DNA from: Myrica gale
Lineage: Eukaryota; Streptophyta; Magnoliopsida; Fagales; Myricaceae
Assembly (NCBI GenBank): GCA_963930655.1
Contig: OZ005605.1
Span: forward strand, 10,671,501 to 10,735,500
Length of the DNA stretch: 64,000 nucleotides
Direction of reading: 5' to 3'
In this document: in pieces, positions 35,977 through 55,899 of the stretch
How the letters are laid out: the number at the start of each line of letters is the position of its first letter
How positions within the stretch are numbered: position 1 is the first letter of the stretch
Program-made: the position numbers and the translations under genes
Notes under the pieces: model-generated
Seen by the model: the letters and a program-made list of their open reading frames with translations, nothing else
Databases searched by the model: none
What the model was told of the DNA's origin: nothing

Positions 35977-36050
35977 TGTGATATGAGTTCTGGTTTCTAG
36001 TTGTTTGAATAAGATGAGGAACGCTTTTTTTTTCCCTATGCGTTAAAAAA

Positions 36051-36405
36051 AATCTCAGTCTCGTCTCCTTACCAGAGTCGCCCAACCCCTCTCTATCTTA
36101 TTCCTCATTTTTCTCTCTCCGGACGGGCATTCGTTCCAGGCGGGAGTAGGCCCTCGAAACCGTCTGCAAAGGAAACGCTGAAGTTGGAGTCCGCGCTCTG
36201 ACGTCGTTTTCGGCGTCGAAAGGAAGTCCGCACTCTCCGCCCCAATTACTGGAGTCCATGAGGTACCTAAGCATCTCGAATCCCATATAGACAAATGAAT
36301 TAGAGATTTCTTTTGTAATTCTATTTTGATTTTACTTCTGGGTCAAATAGACTCTTGGAATCTGAAGCAGGAGGTTTCAGAAGATGGAAAAAAAATGCAA
36401 AACTG
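36051..36405. other. GC-richer unassigned segment
   Basis: 36060-36260 is richer in CpG than its surroundings and resembles a gene 5' region, but I find no supported start, product or splice pattern. TAGACAAATGAATTAGAG at 36288-36305 recurs at 37099-37116 with similar following sequence, an 811-bp-spaced local duplication. Confidence 0.35.
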
Positions 36406-36537
36406 GCGCAGACATTTACTTTCGATGAATTAGCAGCCGCACCCCGCACCCCGCACCAGTAAATTTTCAGTCAGACCGAGGAGGTTTTGGAGAAGTTTAT
36501 AAGGGCCACTTGGAGAAAATCGATCAGATTTGTTCAA
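36406..36537 (+). pseudogene. Receptor-like cytoplasmic kinase (PBS1-like type) fragment
   Basis: The frame from 36406 reads AQTFTFDELAAA, the conserved segment just before the kinase domain in RLCK-VII proteins. After a short repeated insertion (CCCCGCACCCCGCACC), a stop and a frame change, it continues GGFGEVYKGHLEK, the glycine-rich ATP-binding loop. Only this N-lobe piece is present, so it is a non-functional fragment or captured exon. Family assignment rests on these two motifs. Confidence 0.55.
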
Positions 36538-37840
36538 TATAATCTGATTACGGTGCGTTATATATCCGTGGGTTTTGCGCTGTGTGATCAGCAGCTATTT
36601 ATTTTACGAGCACATGGCATGGGGATTATAGTGATTTGATATAGACGGTCTCAAGAAAGTGTAAATAAATAATACCAAGTCTGGTTAGGCTACTCAGCAA
36701 GGACTTAATATTCTAGTACTGAAGTGTAACATTTTACCTGTTTGTTGCTAATAGCCTTTTATTGTAATTTGTTGTCTTAATTTGAGCAGTATCTGTTACC
36801 TGTTTAAATGAAGTCTTAATTAGTTTTTGTCGCTTACCTTTATTGTTGGTCTAAACATCGAGAACTTCACTCAGATAAAATTAGTAGGCCATTCTTAAAA
36901 ACATCCAAATGGATGTTGAAAATAAAATGTCTCCTTGTTCGTTTTTTTCCAAATGGAACTAGACATTGCCATCTGTTCGATTGGCTCTCTCTCCATTCTA
37001 TAGTTACTATCAGAATGTCAAAAAGTGTAGAGACAGGCAATGATGCTGGTAGCCTATATTGTAGCTGCTCTAACACTTTGAAGCCAAAAGAGAACCAAAT
37101 AGACAAATGAATTAGAGGTTTCTTTCCTAATTCTATTCTTGTTGTGCTATAAATGATTGCTAAGACTCATATTTGGTGATCTTATTGTTCGTGCAATTAT
37201 GATTCTTAGTCGTTATGATCATACAGGGACTAATCTGTTTACATAATAATCTCAAATTACTACATGCACAATAAATCCTGGCGAGAATTGAAGCATTGCT
37301 TTGGATACATGCAAGTTTCTGTTCCTTGCACAACAGGTTAGGTATCCCAATTGTCCTTTTTTTCATAGCTTGAGTTTGAAAACTAAACACCATTTGCATT
37401 GGAATCTCTGCTACAAACCATATTATTATTGTCTTTTCTTCTGTGAATTTCATATTGAAGGAAACATTATAAATATGACTGCCAGATTATTTTGTCTACA
37501 CTTCTGTCCCAAAATTGTTGCATGAGAACAGGATATTAGTTTCAATGGACTGGAAACTAAAATGCGCTCCAAGGAAAAGAATGGTCATAGAAGTTTCATA
37601 CGACCAATTGAACATTCCACTAATTGTAAATCATCCACGACATAAACAAACGTCCAGCACAGCCAGAGTGCAATAAGTCCGTCTGCACTTCATGGAACTA
37701 TGCAAGCATGCTGCATATTATTGACCGTTCGCAGGTGACAATCTACGACTTTGTCCACCCACCATAAATAGAAGTACAACCAACCTTACCTTGCTTCAGC
37801 AACAACCCTTCCTCTTGCAGCAGTACAGTCCTGCAAGGAT
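36538..37840. other. Intergenic between LINE region and HPPD 3' end
   Basis: No coding region, RNA gene or transposon end is recognised, apart from the second copy of the short local duplication at 37099-37140. Confidence 0.4.
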
Positions 37841-37846
37841 TTTATT
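37841..37846 (-). terminator. Possible poly(A) signal of HPPD
   Basis: AATAAA on the minus strand lies about 20 nt after the HPPD stop codon. Plant signals are loose, so a more distal site is possible. Confidence 0.35.
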
Positions 37847-37864
37847 TTTTCTGCAGCTGGTAGT

Positions 37865-39483
37865 TCAGGGATTTCGTTTGGCCTCGAGTGTCTTCTCGTA
37901 TTCCTCGATGGATTTGAATAGCTCCGAGAAGTTACCCTTCCCAAATCCGCCACATCCACCTTTCTGGTATATCTTGCCTTCCTCATCCTGGAGCATGCAT
38001 CCTACTCTCTGAATTATCTCTATGAATATGGTTGGCCTGTCCACATGGTACAAGAAAAACCATCAATCCAATATAATAAGATGCCACAAAAACTGCTTAG
38101 AAAGCATAAAACATCGATATATATGAAGCTTCCATTATTGATAATTACTATTTCTGAGCCCTAACAATTTTTAACTTATGTTAAAAATGCTGGGACCCTG
38201 TAACCAGAACATTAACATGCTCCAAATGCTCCCCAATTTCACCCAAACAGAAAAAAAAAGAAAACAACATAAATTGGACTAGCTTCCGTTCTTAGTTACA
38301 GGGGATGATACCTATCTCCAATAGGCTTGGTGAAGATCTGTAGCAAGGTTCCCTGATCATCCCTATCCACCAAAATCCCCAACTCCTCGCACTCAGTAAT
38401 CTGCTCATCCGTCAACACATCCCCGACCCTGTTCTTCAGATTCTTATAATACGTGGGCGGCGGCGCCGGCATGAACTCGAACCCACCAACTCCACTGCGC
38501 CTCCGCATCTCCCTCAGTGTCCTGAATATGTTGTCGCTCACCAGAGCCAGGTGCTGCACTCCTGCCCCCTCGTTGTGCTCCAAGTACGTCTGTATCTGAC
38601 TCTTCCGCCTTGTTCCATAAACCGGTTCATTCATCGGCAGCAAAACCGTTTCTTCGTTGTTCGCCAAAACCACCGAGTTTAAGCCGCTCTCGCTCGTGCC
38701 CACGTCCTCAGCAGTGAACTCCGCGAATTCGTGGAACCCTGTTAAGTTTTTCACATAGGCGATGGCTGGGGACAGTTCTGGCACATTCCCGACGGCGTGA
38801 TCGAGTCGTCGGATTCCAAAATCCACCGGGTAGGACGAACCCTCTTCCACCGGTTCGAATTTGGGCAAGAACCAGGCGTCGGGGGAGTCGGATTCTCGGT
38901 GGAGGTTAGGGTTCTTGTAGCTCACATAACGGAGAACAACGTCACCGTATAGGTGGACCTCGGCAACGGTGGCTCGGTCGTCGAGGAGGAGCGGTTTGGA
39001 GACTGGCTTGGCGCCGTTGGAGACGCTGACATGGAAGGCAACATCGGCGTTCTCGACCTCGAGGGCGATGGCGCGGACGCCAAGGCCGTGCGAGGAGGCG
39101 AAAGAGCGACACGCGACGTGGTCGAAGGTGGGAATAGAGGCTGTAGCTGTGGGGCCCACGTTTTCCGCGGAGGCTATGGAGGGGGAGTAGGGGGCGGTGA
39201 ATAGGAAGCAGAGCTGGCCGGAGCGGAGGAGGTATGAGGCGTGGGTCAAGTTGCCCGTGGATAGGTCCGACTTGGCAACGATGGGCATGCCAAGACCCCA
39301 AGAGAAGCGTCTGGCAGAGTTGGTGGCGTCGGTGCACCAGAACTCCAGGTGGTGGAACCGCTTCACGCGGAACAGATCCGACTTGGGGTTGGTCCGGACG
39401 AACTTGGAGAACCCGACAAGCTTGAACCCGGGTTCCACCGGAGCCGCGACGTTCTTGGTCTCATGGTCATAGTCATTGCCCAT
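37865..39483 (-). CDS. HPPD: 4-hydroxyphenylpyruvate dioxygenase
   Basis: An Fe(II)-dependent dioxygenase that converts 4-hydroxyphenylpyruvate to homogentisate, the precursor of plastoquinone and tocopherols and a step of tyrosine breakdown. Exon 1 is 39483-38312, the intron 38311-38037 (GT-AG) and exon 2 38036-37865. The split Arg codon joins GDR to PTIFIEIIQ. The product is 447 residues, close to the 445 of Arabidopsis. Metal ligands are His229 (LDHAVGN), His311 (GVQHLAL) and Glu397 (IFIEI); their 82 and 86 spacings equal those of Arabidopsis H226/H308/E394. The C-terminal gating region (GGCGGFGKGNFSELFKSIEEYE) is intact. The start at 39483 begins MGNDYD; there is no obvious transit peptide. 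The frame is intact, so the gene is probably functional, and it is the only complete host gene here. Confidence 0.97.
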
Positions 39484-39544
39484 TGTTTATGGTTCTGGGT
39501 TATTATCTGTTGCGCAAAATGGCAGAGGGCGTGGACAGTTGGGT

Positions 39545-39552
39545 TGAATATA
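39545..39552 (-). promoter_or_regulatory. HPPD: Possible HPPD TATA element
   Basis: On the minus strand CTATATTC occurs about 65 bases before the ATG, with CCACGTCC (G-box-like core) about 30 bases further upstream. The distance is short for a plant promoter, so confidence is low. Confidence 0.3.
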
Positions 39553-39689
39553 GACGGCTGTTGGCGTTGGGTGGGAGGACGTGGCAGGCTTATCATCTAT
39601 TGAACACTGAAACTTATCGGGTAGCCAAAATAAGCTTTTTAGCTGGTGTTTTGACTTTTCGTCTAGGTCGTGGATAAGAGGCACTGTGA

Positions 39690-41480
39690 CACGGGTTACT
39701 ATTATAGCGAGTGTAGCGATAGACGTCGTGATTATTTTCCCAACATGGTGGAAATTTCTACCGAAATAACCATATTAATATTTTTATCCTTTATATATAT
39801 ATATACATTTTATTTTTCAAAATTTTTAATAAATCTTAATAAAATAAAGATTCATACAATTTCAAAAATATTCTACAAAATTTTAACAAAAGTAGTTTCC
39901 TATTTACTATCTCCATGGGTGAAAAGAATGGCAATTGTAAGGTTCACATTCAATTTAATTTTTATGTTTATTTATTCGTTTTGATATAAAGCACGAGCTA
40001 ATTAAATATTTTTATGAAGCGAAAATTAATTACTTTGTACACTAAGGACATAGTAAAGTTTACTGAACACATGGCGACACGAGAGATTCTAAAGGAAGGA
40101 CACTTCATACCTTGAATCTTAGCTCTCCATATGTGCTCATCTCACGGCTTAAAAGATACCAAGTGTCCAACCTTGTATGTCCGACCACAGTTTGAACCTT
40201 AGTCCTCCATGTGTGCTTATCTCATGGTCTAGAAGATGACATGTGTCCAAGAAGACATTCTAGAATTCTATGTTGGTGTTGTCCATTTCTCTGCCCATTT
40301 TCTCTCTCGTTTGCTCTTTTTGGCAGAACCACTCTCTCTTTCTTCTCTCTTTTTTCTCTTCTTCCATGGGTGCCAACATCAAGTTTCATTTCCGCCATTA
40401 TTTTTATTTTGGGTGTCAAAATTTTAAGGTAGGAGAGTTGATGAAAAAATGAAGAGAGATTATTTGAATAATTTTTTTATATTTATTATAATGAAAAATG
40501 ATAATTTGATGGAAAAAGAGAGATTCTTTTATATTTGTTTTATTAGGCCAAAATTTTAGAGTGTCCAAAATTTTGGCACAAACACTTAATGATTCTCTCG
40601 TCTTGCGTTTCAATTTCAGGTATTTCGATTTAAGTTTTCAAGGATAGTTGCTCTTTAATGTGCTACAAGTTCTACTTATATTTAGCTTATGTTCTTGTTT
40701 TTTTTCCTTTGATTTAGCTTGAATCTGGAGTTATAATGACACTGTATTGCTTAATCCAAGAATTTTGTGATGTTTTGTTAATTTCTAGTCCATTATATTT
40801 TGGTTTTGCCTTTAAATGCTGTTGGTTCTTGTTTCTTTTCATGTTTTATTTTACTCTTGCTGTTACTACTTGTTACTATGATTTACTTACCTGTTTATGC
40901 TCTTAATTTTGCTAGTTGTTTACTCATTTATATATTCGGTTTTGGGTTTGATTTACTGTTCAAATTCCAGATTGTTAGCTATTAAATTTCCGGCTTGTTA
41001 GCTCTTCAATTCACTAGTTAGTTCTTGTTTTAATTGCATTTTTAAATTGCTAGATGTTGTTTCCATTGGGTTTGCTTGCTGATTTAGTTTTTTGTTAGTT
41101 TAATGCGTAAATAATGTTAGTTTATGATTTGTCTTGAGAGTGTAAATTTAACTTTGTTGGAATCTTTTGCTATAAAGCCAACAGTGTTAGTTCTCTTAGT
41201 GGTAAAGTTAATTGTATTAGACTTTTGAGAATCTGATTACTTTTGCAAGTTTAAAACTTTACATTCAAAAGACAATGTTATCTTTACCTCTTAGTTTAGT
41301 TTTATTACTTTCAATGTCTTTTTGTTTTTAATTTTGTTTTAAACTCTATAAAATCCAAAAATATGTATATAAACTTTGTTCAGTAAATTTTATTTTATGT
41401 TTTAAGGAAATTGATATTTTATTTCCTACGTTTTGCAATTTGGTCATTCGATCTTAAATTTCAGATTCTCTCTTCTTAAT
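39690..41480. repeat. Repeat-derived region related to the CACTA region at 53.9-55.2 kb
   Basis: Several blocks match 53940-55180: GAGCTAATTAAATATTTTTATG near 39985 with GAACTAATTAAGTATTTTTGTG near 53979; a CAGTAAA/CTACTGA block; TTAATCCAAGAATTTTGTG near 40751 with TTAATTTAAGAATCTTGTG near 54925; and AAATCCAAAAATATG near 41351 with the same near 55140. The two regions are diverged copies of one element. No coding region is recognised. Confidence 0.55.
40111..40250 (+). repeat. 60-bp direct duplication, 80-bp spacing
   Basis: 40111-40170 and 40191-40250 are imperfect copies, both with TTGAA..CTTAG..CTCCAT.TGTGCT.ATCTCA..G and ending AAGTGTCCAA or ATGTGTCCAA. Confidence 0.7.
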
Positions 41481-41906
41481 GGCAGTACTTGCCATGTCAG
41501 GTTGGGGTCCACATGGCAGGAAATAAGCCATGTCATTTACTAATTAAGCTGGTTCCATGGCAAACAACATCGTCCAAAGGTCTACCAATAATGGCTGGAC
41601 TACGGAAAGGCTCCTGGTCAGTCGGAGGCAGATCCATCACTTGCCTTTTGCTCAACCAATCAGGCGTTGGAGTCTCTGGCGATGATTGTTCACGAAGGTT
41701 ATCTCGATTTCAAAAACAGCACTCTTTCCGTATATTCTTCTTGCTGATCAACTATTAATACAATATTGGGTAATCTCGCCATATATTTAATCCCGCCCAT
41801 ATATGGTGACGAGGAAATCACCCTTTCGGTCCTTTTCTCTTTGTCCTCGATCTTAATAGAAGAATATGACAACGCTGATGGTATCCTCATCTTTGTTGCT
41901 CTCTCT

Positions 41907-41993
41907 TTAGTTCGTGGGATTGCTGTAGAAGGATCCCAAGGCTTTGATAGTCGCTGCTCTCAATATGTACTGGTGGTATGCTGTTGCAGCTAG
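41907..41993 (-). pseudogene. PIP2-type aquaporin, C-terminal end
   Basis: Read from the copia insertion boundary, 28 codons and a stop end ..[21 protein letters not shown], the typical carboxyl tail of plasma-membrane aquaporins of the PIP2 group (YHQ..LRA..K.LGSFRS). The upstream part of the same gene lies on the other side of the copia element (51512-51812). It is split and incomplete, so non-functional. Confidence 0.75.
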
Positions 41994-42245
41994 TGTATTA
42001 ACTAACAACTTTAATTGAGCTGGAGTTACGTTAGTTCATTACGTTAGCAGTTAGTTATGTTAACTGTATTTTTCCTCTTTTCCACTCTGTATATAAACAG
42101 AGCTATGTAACAGAGCACATACGTAATATACAATACATTTTATCCAATCTCATTTCGTCATATGGTATCAAAGCCTACCTTCTCTTCTCTCTAAACCTAA
42201 TCTCGATTCTATCTGCTTCCTTTCCCGTGAATCAAGTGCTTGATC

Positions 42246-51339
<9,094 letters not shown>

Positions 51340-51511
51340 GGGTGAATATTAGCTAACAACTTTAATTGAGCTGGAGTTAAGTTAGTTCATTACATTAGCA
51401 GTTAGTTATGTTAACTGCATTTTCCACTTTTCTACTCTGTATATAAACAGAGCTATGTAACATAGCACATACATAATATACAATACATTTTATCCAATCT
51501 CATTGTATCCA

Positions 51512-51812
51512 ACACAGTGAACCCAATAGGTAGGGGAGCCAATACCTGCACCCACGAGAACATTTACAGAAACCCAACCACACATGCCCAAAAACCAAGC
51601 TCTACAGTACCGTATAGTATAAAAAACCAACAAAAAAAATTAGGAAGAATTACGTACATGGACATGAGCGTACACTCCTCTTTGGGTGAGTGGCTGAGAA
51701 AATAGTGTACACTAGCCCAAAGGTGCCGATGATCTTAGCACCCAAAGTTGTGACCTTGTTGTACCTTACAGCCACAGAGTTAGCTCCACCACCAAGCGTG
51801 TTGTAGTAGTGC
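51512..51812 (-). pseudogene. PIP2-type aquaporin, middle exons
   Basis: On the minus strand the exon at about 51812-51662 encodes [13 protein letters not shown].., [23 protein letters not shown], the PIP segment before loop D. GTACGT follows as donor at 51661, then an intron to GGGTGCAG. The next exon (about 51545-51512) reads VLAPLPIGFTV, the start of the PIP fifth helix. There the copia 3' LTR begins. Between this point and the C-terminal piece at 41993 about 45 residues, including the second NPA motif, are missing. Frame damage after KRS marks it as a pseudogene. No upstream exons are recognised beyond 51820. Confidence 0.78.
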
Positions 51813-51814
51813 TT

Positions 51815-53470
51815 TGTTCAGGGAAAAAAAATATGTTTTGTCTTCTAGAGAGAGCACGTCTGCCCTCTCTCTAGATCCCCCTGCTTCGCTTGCCCCTTGC
51901 CCCTTTCTTTTGTTTCTAGCGACAGATCTCGTTGCTCCCTTCTCCTTCCCTCTCTTCCCCTTCCTTTCTCCCTTTGGCTGTTTGTCTTCTTCTCTCCTCC
52001 TTTACCGTGCCTGTATGAGTTTTTCTTTTACCCATTCCCACTGTTAGGTCTACACGGTTCGGAGACTTTTTGGAGCCCACGCATGGCGTAGCTGAGCTAA
52101 GTAGCTCTTGGCGTTGTTCTGCCCACCCTTCTTGAGCGGTACTTACAATGGTGCGTGATGACCCATGTGCACCCACGCCCGTGCGTAGATCTCGCGTGCC
52201 CGACTATAGTTAATACTGGGTCATTTGTGGCGGAGCTTGCTTTGGGTCTTTGGACCCGCTTCGAAATTATGGGCATTTTGGTCCATCTGTATGAGGCCTT
52301 TATGGCCAGTTGGATTCAGGTCCATGAGGCCAGTAGTTTTATGGCCCTTCGGGCCTGTAATATTGTTGTTATGGACTTCAAAAATAATCAAAGGGATGGT
52401 TTAGTTTTAACTACCCATATCCAATGGACAAGATTTGGACACCTCATTTAATGAGGATAACCGACTCCTACTCAACTTGGTCTAATTCGGGCCAGCTTGG
52501 CTCAGCCACAACTCCTTAATTTTTCTTCCTCTTTTTGTGAACGATCCACCCTTTCCTTCCTCTTCCTCATTTTTTCTCCTTCCCATGGTTTTATCCTTGT
52601 AGTTTTATTTGCTCTCATCTTAATTGGACCCTACTACTCCCTGGCTGGACTGACTTCCCCTTGTCTCCGGATTAAGCTTCTCCCCTTGACGGCTCCAACA
52701 ATACCAGATTTGATTTCTGCTTCTGAGCTGTCAGAGCATCACTCTACTCAGCAATCGACTTAGCAAGAGGTACACGTGGTATGCCAGTACAAGGGACGGA
52801 ATTTGTGAGATAATGAAACACGGATTTAGTCACTGTGGAATGTCTTCACATGGTTAGACATATGGTGTTGGTCTCCAATTGGTTTCTATGAAGTTTTCCA
52901 TTAATGGGTACGTCAGCATTTTAAGTATTTTTTTGGTTAAATTTTTTTTTATGGAGAGTATGTTGTCTTTCCATGGTGTGTATACTCGGTTCAACAACTT
53001 TTGTAGGGTACAACAGGCACATAGTATAAACAATTAGGTAAATCTAACTCCAATAACTCCAATTGGGCCAAACCAAATCATCCCCATAGGAACATAAAAT
53101 TAAAAAATAAAATCAACATACAATGTTTTGAGACATCAGGCTTGGTAGACTCGGTTACCACCTCTACGAGCTTGGGAACTATAACCCATTGTCAAGTGGG
53201 TCTCGAAGCACTCGACAAAGCTGAGCCTTTCGGGCTTCTTTCTCCTTCTGTATTTAGTTTGGCTGCTGAGAAAACGCAAGGAACATCATGTATGAGGGGA
53301 TCTTGCAGTCCTTGTATAGGGCAGTAGTTGGGAGGAGAAAAAAGGGCGAAGACGAAGACCTTTGGAGATAAAAAGGAAAGAGTTTGAGGATGAAAAAGAG
53401 AGACGCAGGAAAATTGATGAGAGAGGGCTTAGTTGAGTCGAGCGCTGTGCCGTTATCTTTGTCCCATATC
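51815..53470. other. Intergenic, pyrimidine-rich then mixed; no supported gene
   Basis: 51830-52040 is rich in CT as in plant leaders, but no protein of recognisable type follows. Frames of 60-98 codons show no domain. 52210-52350 repeats GGCC-containing words. I annotate no gene. Confidence 0.4.
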
Positions 53471-55210
53471 CACTACAAGAAAAATGGTCTTGGGTGTCAA
53501 AAAATTGTGTCGCCCAAAATGTCATTTCTGTGTTTTGGGTGATAAAACTGAATTGTTACCCAATTTGTAACCTAAAGCCTGTCAGCAAAGGGTTTAGGTG
53601 ACAATTTCCGTGTTTAGTCATTCAAAACCATCCGGACGGAAACATAAATTGTTCGAGTTGTTTTCTCCTAAATTGAAAAAATTCAAAATCTTCATGCCCA
53701 GTACCCTCTCCATATTTAAATGTTTAATATTTTAAATATTGGGTTTAGATGGAAAAATGGTTAATATACATAAATCTAAGTTGTGCATTTAATTGTTGAA
53801 TTTATATGACTTTAGATTTAATTTATTGCACATGCGACATGCAATTTTTCCCATCTTTAGCTTATTTATACTTTAGTCATCATGTCCAGATACATTTTAA
53901 AATCATTATTTTTATCATTTGCATTATATTATTGGCATTGCAATTATTTTATGAATTTAATTTCGTCATATGATGCCACGAACTAATTAAGTATTTTTGT
54001 GCAGGGCGATAAAATAAATTGCTTTCTGAACTCGTAGACAACAAGAGCAGTCTACTGAGACACATAGCAGACCAAGAGAGATTCATTAATGATAGTGCTG
54101 TAATTCTATGAAAAAATAAGAGACTAAATCTCCGTCATTCATCTCTTTTTTTTCAGTCTCATTTCTTTTAACATCTTATTCTCCTCCTCCCTTCTTTTTC
54201 TAACCTAGCCTCATTTTCCACATTTTCTTCTCTCCTTGGCCCACTCTTCTCCCTATTTATTCTCTTTTTTTTCTTTTTCACACACTTGCTATCTCTCTCT
54301 ACCTCTATTTTTATTTTGCAACACTTTTTCTCTCTCACCTCTCTCCTTTATTTTTTTCTCTCTATTTGCCGCACAACATTTTCCCTTCCTATTTTCTCTA
54401 TTTTTTCTCTCTTATTCAATTTTTTTTTCTACCACCTCTTAGCCGAAAAAACCCTAGTTTCTTTTTATTTCACTTTTCAGCCGCACCTTTCCTTTTCATA
54501 ATTATCTCCCTTCTTTTTCTCTTCTAGCCGACCATTACCTCTCTCTATTTTCTCTCTCTCCTCTTTCCTCCATTATTTTCTCATTGCAAAAAACCCTAGT
54601 TTTCTCTATTCTTTTTATTTTTCTGCCGTCACTCTCTTTTCTCTCACAACTTCTCACGTTGTCTTTTTCCTTCTCTCTCTTCTCCCTCAATTTACTCTCT
54701 TAGCCGCCCTTCACTACTCTCTCTTCTCTCTCTTCATTATTTTCTGTTTTTAGATTAGTTTCTTCTATGCTCTATTATTTTAATGTATTGTAATTCAATT
54801 CCTAGATTTAGATTTAAGTTTATTGCTATTCCATTTCTTGTAATTTCTATTTCAATTTTGGATTATGTTCTCGTTGTTTTTTCTTTGAACTTAAATCTTG
54901 GGTTGTAATAAGACAATATTATTTAATTTAAGAATCTTGTGTTTTTTTATTCCTTATCATTTAAATTCTATCATTTAATTTTCGTCCTTTACTTATTGTT
55001 ATTTAATTTATGTCATTTAATTCTTTTTATTTACTTTCCGTCATTTATTTACCATTTTTATTTTTCGTCATTTACTTTCATGCTTGTTATATTCTTAGTT
55101 TATGTTTTGTGTTGTTTTAATTTTGTTACAAACTCTTCAAAATCCAAAAATATGAATGTGAACTGTGTTCAGTAAACGCTTTTTATTTTCTCCTTGTTTT
55201 TTATGCAAGT
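53471..55210 (+). mobile_element. One end of a CACTA (En/Spm-type) transposon and adjacent sequence
   Basis: CACTACAAGAAAAATGG at 53471 is the typical terminal inverted repeat start of plant CACTA elements. It is followed by subterminal GGGTGTCA, GTGTCGCCC, GGGTGATA and TTACCCAA-type repeats within 150 bp. The opposite end is not found, so the element is truncated or its other end has decayed. 53940-55180 is homologous to 39.9-41.4 kb; the right limit is set by that match and is approximate. Confidence 0.6.
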
Positions 55211-55276
55211 TTGAAATTAATCTATTTTTTCTGAAGAGACGATCTGGCCTTTTTGGCTAATTATTACACGACAAAA

Positions 55277-55330
55277 CTACTATAATTGGGATAACCTTTG
55301 CGCTGCTCATTTAGAGTGAGTCAGTAACAT
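55277..55330 (+). repeat. Short dispersed segment also at 3107-3160
   Basis: GGGATAACCTTTGCGCTGCT plus the TTAGAGTGAGTC motif is shared with 3107-3160. The parent element is not identified. Confidence 0.5.
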
Positions 55331-55899
55331 ACCTTAGTCATTTAGTATCTTAGAAATATTTAAATAGAGATTTATTGTATTTAAAAAATATGAAAATCCT
55401 ATTATTCCATGATTTTTGTCTAAATAGTCTTTTTAAACTCAGTTTTCTTCAAACCTTTTGCATATACTTTTGTTAATTACTTAATTACTAAGTCAATAGG
55501 ATGTGTTCAAGCTTAGCTATGTGTCCTAAGATTATTTTGAGAATTATTTCAATTAATTAGCAAAAAGAGTATTTGGGCTTCAAATAAAATTCAATTGGGC
55601 CCCTACCAAGCCCCTATTTGGCCAGCCCATCCCTGAAGCCCAGCCCACCCTATTTTACGACTCAAAATTTCCCAGCCCCAAGTTTAGTGCCCATAGGAAA
55701 TTCTTGTAATCATTAGTCATCATTTGCAATCATTTGTAATCATTTGCTGCCTCCTTTACTGCCCAATCCCATTCAATTGCTTCAGTAGACCACCTAAGCT
55801 AAGCCTAGACAAGATTATCGCATCCTATCTAACCCTAGGAAGCTAGAACTAACCCTAGTGATCTAACTAAGGTTAAGAGTAGTATAAATAGGAAATTGA

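Larger units (their letters stand above)
30840..36050 (+). mobile_element. Decayed L1-type LINE, probably 5' truncated
   Basis: In order it has an ORF1 zinc knuckle, APE-type endonuclease, reverse transcriptase, a zinc-binding RT-associated region and an RNase H domain, ending in GCGTT followed by a short A run (36045-36052). Stops and frame changes break ORF2. ORF1 begins almost at the knuckle, so the amino half is missing, as expected for 5' truncation. I found no convincing target-site duplication; the 5' end is approximate. Confidence 0.85.

Noticed and set aside
30737-36060. Target-site duplication for the LINE
   Set aside because: No convincing direct repeat could be found before 30847 and after the A run near 36050.
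38942-39337. 131-codon frame and several others overlapping HPPD
   Set aside because: Shadow frames of the GC-rich HPPD exon 1.
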